Shown piece after piece: positions 48,225 through 56,501 of a DNA stretch of 64,000 nucleotides. Numbering within the stretch: position 1 is the stretch's first letter; every line of letters begins with the position of its first letter. A program made the position numbers and the translations under genes. The stretch comes from Picocystis sp. L7 (lineage: Eukaryota; Chlorophyta; Picocystophyceae; Picocystales; Picocystaceae): positions 372,001 to 436,000 of the forward strand of contig QXJR01000018.1 in the NCBI GenBank assembly GCA_020975725.1. Direction: 5' to 3'. A model generated the notes under the pieces. The model was not told the origin of the DNA, did not search any database, and was given only the letters and a program-made list of their open reading frames with translations.

Positions 48225-49541
48225 TCACCTATCTAGCACTTGCAGCTGAGATCGTAGGTGATTGACTTCTTCTGTGGCGGCTGGGGTAAGCCTCTCGTTG
48301 ATTATGGCTAGCAAACTCTCATCTGCACGATCCCAGTTTGGAGGAGGAAGTGCAAGCAATAAAGCAGCCAGCAGGATGGCAAGCCTTTCCTTACCTTCGA
48401 ATTTTTCCATCATCATGCTGCAACAGTGCAATCCGTCAATGCTGTTTATGCAGTCAGTGTGCCAAGGAATATCTTTTTGGCTCAAAATTTCGCCTACCGC
48501 ATTCCTCATTGAACTTTGGTAAATTCCTTCAGCAGCCTCCTTCTGCTCTTCATGTTGACAGCAGGCCCATATAGTTGTGCCTTTTGCCTGCGGATAGCAA
48601 CTAATGATTGTGCTTGGTGGCGATGGCATCATGGCAAGTATGGCATGGAGCTGTGTATTCGCGTCTTTTCCTTGGTTCTCCTTCAGTAGCTCCGGTATTT
48701 TCCCATTCAGTAGGAAGTCAATCCATTTCGAAGATTCGTCACGTCTAAGATCAATCGTCAGCAGGCTTGCTTGCATGTTCTTGTCTTTGGTATACTTCAT
48801 GTAGCCTCTAGAGCGGCCTGTGACTTTGTCTACACTGCGCGTGGCCTCCCATAGCAACTCCAGTGACACCCAGTGAGGAGGGTACTTGTATCGTGCCACA
48901 TCCATGATCAGAACTTGGTCTCCTCCCTTGTGATAGGCGCCAAGGGGCGAGAAGTGCCCATCTCCAGTTTGCCCAAGTACCGCTCTACTGTAGGATACAA
49001 TGAGTATTGACCCATCACCAGCAGCGGATGCTTGCACATCCTTTCTGAACTCCTCAAGGGTCCCTTCTTCGCTCTTCTGGGCGGGTGCACGTGCACAACT
49101 GCACCTGTCCTCCTCCACGTTCCTATCTTGAGCTGTCCCGTTTTCTTCCACGTTCAATCGATCTGTTTCCTTGGCGGGACTGATTCTACTCTTGACGCAT
49201 AAGCCGTTGCATCTGGCCAAGCAAGCCAATTTCTCGAAGGTGATGCCATCCCGTCGCACTTTCTCAATATCTTCGCAGCAGTCGAGCATATCTTCGTGGT
49301 ACCACCTCCACACGCCTTTCCAGGACCTCTTTGGATCCACTTCAAGCGCATTTAAAGCCACAGAAAGCGTGGTCAATCCACAAAAGGCAGGTTCTGCTTG
49401 TGTGGAGAATTGTTCCGCGAGTGGGAAGAACCCGTCCGCCGTGCCTTCTTGCAGCGCTTCAGCGAACCAAAGACGTCCTTGAGGCGTGGACAGCCCAGTG
49501 CATGGCGGACTGGGCAAAGGGCGGCGGTAGAAACTGGCCAT
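48225..49541 (-). CDS. PCS: Phytochelatin synthase
   Basis: The enzyme joins gamma-glutamylcysteine units of glutathione into phytochelatins that bind cadmium, arsenic and other metals. From the ATG at 49541 it has 438 residues. The papain-like triad is C54 (EPAFCGLTTLS), H196 (GDGHFSPLGAYH) and D214 (VLIMDVARYKYPPHWV); the H-to-D spacing of 18 is the same as in Arabidopsis PCS1 (H162, D180). A stretch of about 32 residues before the His (about 123-160, Cys/Glu-rich, CSCARAP) is an insertion relative to plant enzymes. The C-terminal half is variable, with few cysteine pairs, as in non-plant members. One exon. A GTTGTGA motif lies at 49728, about 190 bp upstream. Confidence 0.92.
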   Translation of the reverse strand: MASFYRRPLPSPPCTGLSTPQGRLWFAEALQEGTADGFFPLAEQFSTQAEPAFCGLTTLSVALNALEVDPKRSWKGVWRWYHEDMLDCCEDIEKVRRDGITFEKLACLARCNGLCVKSRISPAKETDRLNVEENGTAQDRNVEEDRCSCARAPAQKSEEGTLEEFRKDVQASAAGDGSILIVSYSRAVLGQTGDGHFSPLGAYHKGGDQVLIMDVARYKYPPHWVSLELLWEATRSVDKVTGRSRGYMKYTKDKNMQASLLTIDLRRDESSKWIDFLLNGKIPELLKENQGKDANTQLHAILAMMPSPPSTIISCYPQAKGTTIWACCQHEEQKEAAEGIYQSSMRNAVGEILSQKDIPWHTDCINSIDGLHCCSMMMEKFEGKERLAILLAALLLALPPPNWDRADESLLAIINERLTPAATEEVNHLRSQLQVLDR

Positions 49542-50204
49542 GAACGCGCGCAAGGCCGCTTCCGACACGACCAGAACGTCCTCATGGACGTTTGGGAACC
49601 CAGGTTCGATTGGAGAGCTGTTGCCAATCGGGTGAGAATTAGAAGGAGGTCTCAGTCCAAGTATAAAGGGAGCAATGCATCGAGAAACCGGTGTCGGGGA
49701 GCCATGGAGAAACCAGGCACACAGAAAGGTTGTGATGGCAATGGATGGTCAGGTGAAACCACGCACCAGTGGTGGATGGCTGGTGTGAGATTGCAGCTTC
49801 GTGCTTGAAAGCGAACCGTGGCTGCCCTTCGCACCGTAGTTGAAAATTTCAGACCTGTGCCGCTCCCGGGAGCGATGCAATGGATGGAGTGCAACCGAGA
49901 ACCAGTCGAATGCCGGCCTTGGAAACAGAGTACAAGCAGTTCCCAGCAAAAGCAGGTGGGTTAAAGATTCATGGGAGTCGAGAAATTTTGCAACTCGCCT
50001 CTCAGCACTCAGTAGGGAGAAATCCATGTGGAGAGCTGCACGGATCCCAGTGCCATCCAAATGCCATCCTGGCCTCCGAAGCATTGGAAGTCGGCCTAAT
50101 CTTATTGTAGACCTTATTGTAATACATGTGTGTAAGATACTACACAACACGGAATAAAATCCATCCGACTGGATCGAACATGGTGCGGTGCAGTGAACCT
50201 TGTT
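49542..50204. other. Intergenic: PCS promoter and nicastrin 3' flank
   Basis: About 660 bp with no supportable gene. GGTTGTGA at 49728-49735 is the one motif noted. Confidence 0.4.
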
Positions 50205-52265
50205 TCAGTGCCATTTGTGTCGTTTGTCATGCAACCTACGCACTGTGAAAGCGATTGCTATGGACAAGCCTGTGACAAGGATACCGGCTACAAGCCGGAT
50301 ATTAGCTTGCCTTGGGGTGAGCGCAAGGAAGGAAAGCACGCGCAAATCTTCATCAGAGCCCCAGTAACTCTCCGTGAAGAGTGGAGCTCGCTGGTGAGGA
50401 TCGGAAGGGTCAGCAACCACTTTCCATAGCCCACTCCCCGCATATTCAAACGCAGGCTCCAGAGAAACTGTGTAGCCCACCGTTGCTCTTTTGCACGTTC
50501 CATTCCTCTCCTCCACTGGCAATGCAGAATGGTAGCCAAGGCAAACCTCCCCTGGATTGGAACATGTGCCTTGGCAGGAGACACCCTCGTAATCAGAGTC
50601 AGCCACAGCTGCACCTAAGATGCTCCAAACAAGCTTTTGCATGTTTTTCTTTTTCCCAAGCTCCAGGTCATCTTCCACACTGTAGCTGGGTAGGACCCCC
50701 ACAAAGTGTGAAAACGGCTCGTTTTCATTGGGAGAAAAAAACTCCCTTGCTGCTTTGCATTGAAATCCCACGCTAGGACGCATCACGCAATCGGCAAGCT
50801 CGTTGACACGTTCTTGCATTCTGGAGAAAGGCATCTTCAGATGATCGACTTGAGAGACGTTCTTACCCTCGGCCAATCCTGTGCGCAGGGCATGCAGGGC
50901 GTTGGCAAGTAGCATTGCACTCCTTGCCACCTGATCCAGATCCACCTCCTGGAAATCATCGAAAAATCCACCGAGATAGGGATTGCCAATGGTGTCATCG
51001 AAGTCTGTGAGGGATGCTCCCACCAGCCCTGGGACGACATCCACTAGTGCTTGCAGCGAGCTTGGGGGCAATCCCTTTCCGGATTTCGGCGTGCTTGGAC
51101 GCACCGAGGAAGCTTCGGGTGCTTGGGCTGCCCATCCAATTGCATGTTGGAGTGTTTTGCTGTTTGCCCCTTGGGTCGTCGGATGGTAGTAAAGTTCAGA
51201 TGCTTTGCTATGGCCCTCTGAAGGGGTACGTTCGAGTCTACCAAGCGACCCTACATCGACGACGTAGGCAACGTTAGGCTTCCCCAGCTGTTGCAGAGTA
51301 GGTCCTTGTCCTGCATGCCAATCGCTCCAGAACCTCCTGGTTCCCAGATATCCGAATGCATCTCCTGCCATCCCTGCAAAGATGATTCTCTTGGTGCTTG
51401 GCCCACCTTTGGGTGCTTGTGCAAGCGCTTCTGCAGCCACCAAGGTAGCCACCAGTCCGGCCATGGCTTGTCTCGCAGCCGTGACGTTATCCCTGAACAT
51501 GCTGAATCCGCCGTCCAAGGAGAAGGTCACCACCACGTCCTCGTTTGTTTCTCCTGCAGTCTCCTCGCCTGGGTTGTTCGCGTTGAGATCGTTCGGCATG
51601 GCAGCTATGACGCTGTATCCGCCCAGTGGCAAGCATGTGCCGTGTCTCAGGCATGCGACGGAATCGGGATCATTCGCCGCTTTCATGTCCAGTTTCATGT
51701 CCACCACATGCACTGCTTCTTTCTTTCGAATCCTTTCCACGTTGTCCACGGCATGTTCCATCAATTCACGTGCATCTTCGTCGGACAGCAAGTACACGGG
51801 TTGGTCCAGGTGTCCCAGGTATCCGTCCACGTCCACCAACGCCAGCTGTTGGGCGTCGTTCCACACGTGCTTTTGTTCTTCCATTGCTTCGAACTGCATC
51901 TGTGGATGCTTTCCTACGAAAGAGAGCGAAGGTGGACGCACGCGTGCGTCCAGGAGCACGCCTGCGACGTCCAGATCCGCGTCCATCGCGTCCTTCGCCT
52001 CGTCGCACGTGGCCAGGAGCGCGCATCTTGCGCCTTTCGGACATCGATGGCGGTCCTGGAACCTCAGGAGCACGCTTGCCGCGTCCTGGACGCGTGCGGC
52101 GCATCCGTGGACCTGGTTTCGCGACAGCCAACGCACGCAGGCGCGGCTTTCGAGGCGTCGCACGAGCCGCTTTCGCATCTTCGGAACCGCAGGAAAGGCG
52201 CATGCGTGCGCCACCAGCACCAGCAGCACCGCCAGCGCCATGGCGAGGCGTTTCGGCGCGGCCAT
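50205..52265 (-). CDS. NCSTN: Nicastrin, gamma-secretase subunit
   Basis: Nicastrin is the large substrate-gating subunit of gamma-secretase, the membrane protease built around presenilin. The ATG at 52265 gives 686 residues and a signal peptide (MAAPKRLAMALAVLLVLVAHACA); the longer upstream frame is not supported. The aminopeptidase-like ectodomain holds the DYIGS-region equivalent (AGDAFGYLGTRRFW), DVGSLGR, and the conserved block PPSSLQALVDVVPGLVGASL then NPYLGGFFDD. Near the C-terminus comes a single membrane helix (LVAGILVTGLSIAIAFTV) and a short basic tail, so it is a type I protein of the secretory pathway. Cysteine pairs are numerous in the N-terminal lobe. One exon, strongly GC-rich over the first 400 bp. 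Confidence 0.92.
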   Translation of the reverse strand: MAAPKRLAMALAVLLVLVAHACAFPAVPKMRKRLVRRLESRACVRWLSRNQVHGCAARVQDAASVLLRFQDRHRCPKGARCALLATCDEAKDAMDADLDVAGVLLDARVRPPSLSFVGKHPQMQFEAMEEQKHVWNDAQQLALVDVDGYLGHLDQPVYLLSDEDARELMEHAVDNVERIRKKEAVHVVDMKLDMKAANDPDSVACLRHGTCLPLGGYSVIAAMPNDLNANNPGEETAGETNEDVVVTFSLDGGFSMFRDNVTAARQAMAGLVATLVAAEALAQAPKGGPSTKRIIFAGMAGDAFGYLGTRRFWSDWHAGQGPTLQQLGKPNVAYVVDVGSLGRLERTPSEGHSKASELYYHPTTQGANSKTLQHAIGWAAQAPEASSVRPSTPKSGKGLPPSSLQALVDVVPGLVGASLTDFDDTIGNPYLGGFFDDFQEVDLDQVARSAMLLANALHALRTGLAEGKNVSQVDHLKMPFSRMQERVNELADCVMRPSVGFQCKAAREFFSPNENEPFSHFVGVLPSYSVEDDLELGKKKNMQKLVWSILGAAVADSDYEGVSCQGTCSNPGEVCLGYHSALPVEERNGTCKRATVGYTVSLEPAFEYAGSGLWKVVADPSDPHQRAPLFTESYWGSDEDLRVLSFLALTPRQANIRLVAGILVTGLSIAIAFTVRRLHDKRHKWH

Positions 52266-52458
52266 GGCGGCGAACGCGCGTCTTGGAACCTCTGGCAATG
52301 GACGTCGGAACACAACGAGATGGAAGGATGGGCACCAAGCTGTTTCCTGCACCTGCTGTTGTGCAGGTGGAGGAATGCATGGGTGTGATGGGTGCACATC
52401 CACAAGCACCTGCATGATGGAGAAGGAGACGATGGAAGCGATGGCAAGACACGTGGCT

Positions 52459-53889
52459 TTACATGGATGGGTCCGACACAGCAGAGGGAGGAGGAGAAGC
52501 CGTGAGGTCCAACAGGGTGGCGCGCACTGCACCCTCGATCTCCTGGTACAATGGAGGGTCCTCCATCAGAGCCGCCATAGACTTCTCCTTTCCCTGTCCC
52601 AAGCGACGGTCCCCGTAAAAGTAATAGGGACCGCGCTTGGACACCGAACCCGAAGATTCTGCGGCATCCAACAGGGATGCGTACCGAGACACCCCCTTCC
52701 CAAACATGATCTCCATGTTGGCCTCCCGGTAGGGTGGGAAACACTTGTTCTTGACCGACTTCACACGGACAGCAATTCCCGTACGCTCCCCGCCGTCGTT
52801 CTTCAAGATCTCCCTGCGCCTCACCTCCAACCGCAAGCTGGAGTAGTACTTGAGCGCATTGCCGCCGCTGGTCACCTCCGGGTTTCCGTACATCACCCCG
52901 ATGTTCTGACGGAGCTGATTGATGAAGATCACGCTGCAGTTGGAACGAGATGCACTGCTGGTGATCTTCCTCAACGCCTGACTCATCAGGCGTGCTTGCA
53001 ATCCCATCTGCGGAGCACCCACCTCCCCTTCCACCTCCGCACGCGGAACCAGTGCAGACACACTGTCAATGCAGATCAAGTCCACTGCAGCACTGCGCAG
53101 GAGCTGGTCCACCACTTCCAATGCCATTTCACCGCTGTCTGGCTGGCAAAGCACGAGTTTTTGGATGTCTATGCCAATCTTCTCGCTGTACTTGGGATCG
53201 AACGCATGTTCGGCATCGATCAGAGCCACCGTACCTCCCTGCTGCTGCACTTCTGCCATCGCGTGCAACGCCAGGGTGGTCTTTCCGCAGCTTTCTTGTC
53301 CGAAGATCTCCACAATACGTCCCTTTGGATACCCTCCACCAATGGCCAAGTCTAGCGCCAGCGAACCGCTTGGGAACGTTTCCCTACAAGATAAAAGAAA
53401 GCATCGCTGTTAGCTTCTGTTGCAGACCAAGCTCCTTGCGCATCGCTTTCAGCACCGCATCTTCGCATGTTCGGGAGTTTGCAAGCGAAGAAGGTTGGGT
53501 TCGGTCCATTTCGATCGATCTTCGAGGTCTGGCACGTACACTTGTCCAAAGGTGGCTTCGCTGCCGTCACCAATGGTCATGATGCTCCCTTTTCCAAACT
53601 GGGAGTTGATTTCCTGCAGCACTTGTTTGAGGACCCTCTCCCTGGCGCAGCTGAGGTCTTGTTCTCCCTCTTCATTGTCCGTCTTGCTCAATTGCCTCTT
53701 CTGTCCGCGCGAAGCAGTCGCTTTCGCGACGCCAGCAAGCACTCTCGCATGCGTTTTCCATGGCTTCGTGTTCGAGCACCGACACCTTTGGCTCGCGAGC
53801 AGCACCGGTCGCGCCACGAAACTTCGCGTGTTCGAGGTCTTCCGGTCAGTTTCGATCTTCTCCACCTTCGGACGCACGCGTTCGAGCAT
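52459..53889 (-). CDS. RECA: Bacterial-type RecA recombinase, organelle-targeted, two exons
   Basis: Exon 1 is 53540-53889 and exon 2 is 52459-53383; the 156-bp intron has GTACGT...TAG ends and the frames sum to 424 residues. Splicing restores the RecA core: QFGKGSIMTIGDGSEATFGQ joined to VETFPSGSLALDLAIGGGYP. Visible features are the P-loop GQESCGKTT (usually GPESSGKTT), VALIDAEHAFDP, LICIDSVSALVPRAE, RLMSQALRKI and the L2-region FINQLRQNIGVMYGNPEVTSGGNALKYY. It is closest to plant chloroplast RECA1. About 80 N-terminal residues are basic, Ser/Arg-rich and likely a transit peptide. It repairs and recombines organelle DNA, probably plastid DNA. The long upstream frame starts with GTG, so the first ATG at 53889 is used. 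Confidence 0.9.
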
Positions 53890-53974
53890 CGATGGCGGCT
53901 CTGCCGCGTCGCGGCGTCGCAAAGACGCGCGCACCTCGTGGCCATGGCGTCGAAATCCTCCGGGAAATCCGGTT

Positions 53975-54021
53975 CTGAACCCGAACGCGCTCGGGTTCAG
54001 AAGGGAATGGCGTTCCCTTCT
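53975..54021. promoter_or_regulatory. Two abutting perfect palindromes upstream of RecA
   Basis: CTGAACCCGA (53975-53984) and TCGGGTTCAG (53991-54000) are perfect 10-base inverted arms around six bases. They share two bases with a second dyad: AGAAGGGAA (53999-54007) and TTCCCTTCT (54013-54021), nine-base arms around TGGCG. They lie 86-132 bp upstream of the RecA start and could be a dimeric factor site or an RNA hairpin in the leader. Confidence 0.6.
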
Positions 54022-54980
54022 ATCCGGGGAAGGATGGACCGAATGCCTCGGTTGTGAACGGGTTGTGAAGTCACGGGGTGGTGAAGGATCCCTTCAACAC
54101 CTGGGTGTGTGTTGCTGCATGTTTCCCATGAAAGAGTTCCGTGTGCGTCCATGGCTAGGTTGGATGCAGAATACGTAGATGGGATCACGGGATGAACCAC
54201 CTTGAATGGACAAGGCAAAAGGAAAAACAAGCATGCCTCTCACCGGCAGGAATGGAGCGACAAGGCAGGGTCATGCCCGGCATGCATGCCTCTCAGATGA
54301 CCTGCCATTCATGACAAGTTGACCATGGAGTTAATAACCTACTCCTGCTGGATCTATTTCGTCCCAAAATCATCACCGTTTGGAGAAGCAGGACAGAGAC
54401 CGGCATCGAAATCAGGGACGTGGACAAGCAGGGTCGTCGACACATACCATCTGGACGGCTATATCGTGGCCCACAGATGAGCGCCAGAATGGCAATGCCG
54501 CAACAATACGATAGTGTTCCGGTGCACTGGACAGTGAGCTGTTCAAGATTACCATCTAGGATGCGCAAAGATCCTGCTTTGTATTCTGTCAGCCACGGAA
54601 TCGGAGCTTTCAACAGGTGAACCGCACATTGAACAAGTACATGGAACTGTCTGTCCTACGCTCACAAGCGGGTGCGGTGCCTTGTCTACTGGGACCACGA
54701 TCAAATGAGCTTTCTCATCTGGAACCTCGCAAGAGGGATCCAGCGCCCGTGCGAGTCGGTTGAGGAAAGTCAAGATGTCGGAAATGTTCCTCGTTGGCTG
54801 GATATTCACACTTTTGTTGTTGTTCAGGATGTCAAAAGAAGCTGGTGTCTCTTAAGCGCCGATGCCTTCAGGCAGCACCAAATCGAAGAGGAGCGGTGGT
54901 TCAGTAGTGCCGATCAAAACATTTATTCCTTTGATGGGAGATGCTTGCCTAGAAGCATTTTCAACACTCCGTGCATGCCT
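54022..54980. other. Intergenic region with unresolved minus-strand open stretch
   Basis: No confident gene. GGTTGTGA occurs at 54050 and 54061. A minus-strand open stretch at 54549-54809 encodes a peptide with a Cys cluster (VPCTCSMCGSP) and ends near a possible splice donor (GTAATC). A second open stretch just upstream (about 54855-54985) is in the same frame but separated by a stop. Neither has an ATG in a good place or a family I recognise, so this may be a 3' flank of the YGGT gene or a small multi-exon gene. Confidence 0.3.
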
Positions 54981-55565
54981 TCACACCTTCATTTGAAGCA
55001 GATTCAAGATCCCTTGAGGTCCCAACAGGATCTCGTTCAGGAAACTCAGCACGGCAACCCAAACGATGGGTGAGATGTCCACACCTCCCACAGGTTGGAT
55101 GATCTTCCTGGTAGGTCCCAGAATGGGTTCAGTTGGTATGTAGACAAGGTTCCATGGCCATTTCGTGCCGTCAATGTTGGGATACCACGTCATGGGAATC
55201 CTCACGATCATCAAGATAGAGCTGAGGGCAAGGGTGGGTTGCAACACGGAGGCAAGCAACTTCGCTGTCTGCGCATCCATGTCCGCCCATGCCATCCCAG
55301 GAGTGGCCACAGCCACTGCGGAAACCAAAAGGGCGGTATTCGCCCATGTCAAACCCTTGCCTTTCGTGCCTCTTCGGCCTCCCACGACATCGCCTGACGT
55401 AGCCTTTCGTATCTCCACGGACGTCGGCCGTACGCCAATCCTGCGCGTCTTCTGTGCACCTTCTGCACGTGAAACTCCTCCACCGCCTCCTTCACGTCTT
55501 CTTGCGTCCTTCTGGATACCCTGTGGCCGCGTAGAGACGCGCATCTTCGCTTGCGACACGCGCAT
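54981..55565 (-). CDS. Plastid YGGT-domain membrane protein (CCB3/YLMG-like)
   Basis: YGGT proteins of plastids include CCB3, which helps attach haem to cytochrome b6, and YLMG proteins linked to nucleoid and thylakoid organisation. From the ATG at 55565 the protein has 194 residues. A long Arg/Ser-rich transit peptide (MRVSQAKMRVSTRPQG) leads to a hydrophobic helix ending AWADMD, reminiscent of a thylakoid-processing site. The YGGT region has two helices and loops with WYPNIDGTKWPWNLVYIPTE, PTRKIIQPVGGVDISPIVW and SFLNEILLGPQG, the pattern of CCB3/YLMG1. CGATATCTT (55645-55653) lies 80 bp upstream. The gene is divergent from OPA3 (300 bp between starts). A longer frame upstream starts with TTG and is not used. 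Confidence 0.85.
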   Translation of the reverse strand: MRVSQAKMRVSTRPQGIQKDARRREGGGGGVSRAEGAQKTRRIGVRPTSVEIRKATSGDVVGGRRGTKGKGLTWANTALLVSAVAVATPGMAWADMDAQTAKLLASVLQPTLALSSILMIVRIPMTWYPNIDGTKWPWNLVYIPTEPILGPTRKIIQPVGGVDISPIVWVAVLSFLNEILLGPQGILNLLQMKV

Positions 55566-55865
55566 TCTGACGCCGAATCGACGTGGAGACCAGGATGATT
55601 CGAGCTCCTTCACCGATATTTCCAAAACCTCCCGATTAACGTACCGATATCTTGTGGAGATCTCGATCCTCGGGGCGTGGGGTCAGACCCCGGCCTTTGA
55701 TCGGCATGTCCTTTTCAAGCGATCGGGTCTAGACCCGTAGTCTCCCGGTCAAACCTTCCCTTTCGGCTCGATCGGGGGTTCGGTATCGTTCCTCTTTTTA
55801 ACCGAAGGAGTTAACCGACGTTGGTGGTGTTTGCACTTCTCCATCGTGCAGAACTCACACCAACC
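55566..55865. promoter_or_regulatory. Divergent promoter of the YGGT and OPA3 genes
   Basis: This 300-bp spacer holds CGATATCTT at 55645-55653, a related CGATATTTC at about 55614, ATTAACG at 55634, TTTTAACCG at about 55796 and GAGTTAACCG at 55808-55817. The TTAACC sites lie 50-70 bp before the OPA3 start; the CGATATCTT site lies 80 bp before the YGGT start on the other side. Confidence 0.4.
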
Positions 55866-56378
55866 ATGTCGGCTCTGGCCGTCAAATTGACATCATTGGC
55901 GGTGAAGACCGTGGCCAAACCACTGGCCAAGCAAGTAGAGACCTTTGCCTTGACCCATCCTACGACGCGACAGTGGTTGATGCGTATGGCCCAGGGATAC
56001 CATCGGCTTCAAATCAATGTTACCAGAAGAGTGGAGGGGAAGGAAGGGAAGGCTTTTGTGGGCACCATTACCGACGAAAAGGCAATGGATACCGCTTCCA
56101 AGCTGGTGTCAGAGACAGTCGTGTTCTCTATCGCAGGTGTGCTCGTCATGTGGGAGTACAGGAAGAGCGTAGAGAAGGAGAACGCGAAGAGGGAGGAAAA
56201 GATAAGGAGGGCTCGTGAGATCGAAGAGGAGGCGACACGGGAGAAGCTCGACACGTTGAGGCACCTGAAAAGCTTAGCGGATAGGATCAAACATATAGAG
56301 AGCGTCGTAGAAGAACTTAAGAGGGAAAACCACGATGGAAACAGGAGCAGGACAGCTTGGGCATGGTTGGCCAGGTAG
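55866..56378 (+). CDS. OPA3: OPA3-like mitochondrial protein
   Basis: OPA3 is a small mitochondrial membrane protein needed for normal mitochondrial shape; its molecular action is not settled. The ATG at 55866 gives 170 residues. The family signature is present: KLTSLAVKTVAKPLAKQVE, then FALTHPTTRQWLMRMAQGYH, and the hydrophobic segment SETVVFSIAGVLVMWEY (about 85-101). The rest is a charged coiled coil (EKENAKREEKIRRAREIEEE). The start is amphipathic without acids, as for mitochondrial import. One exon, convergent with the CDP-DAG synthase gene about 120 bp away. Confidence 0.9.
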   Translation: MSALAVKLTSLAVKTVAKPLAKQVETFALTHPTTRQWLMRMAQGYHRLQINVTRRVEGKEGKAFVGTITDEKAMDTASKLVSETVVFSIAGVLVMWEYRKSVEKENAKREEKIRRAREIEEEATREKLDTLRHLKSLADRIKHIESVVEELKRENHDGNRSRTAWAWLAR

Positions 56379-56501
56379 CTGATGCTTTGGTGACATTTTT
56401 TCCATTTTTTAACAACGATTCATTGGACCACAAACACATTGCCCGTGCAACTGCCCCTAGCACCGATCCCTCTGGATGCCCGACTGTGAATCGAGCCATG
56501 C

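Noticed and set aside
51382-53355. 657-codon plus-strand frame opposite nicastrin and RecA
   Set aside because: Antisense to two well-supported genes, without domain or ATG context; a shadow of their codon usage.
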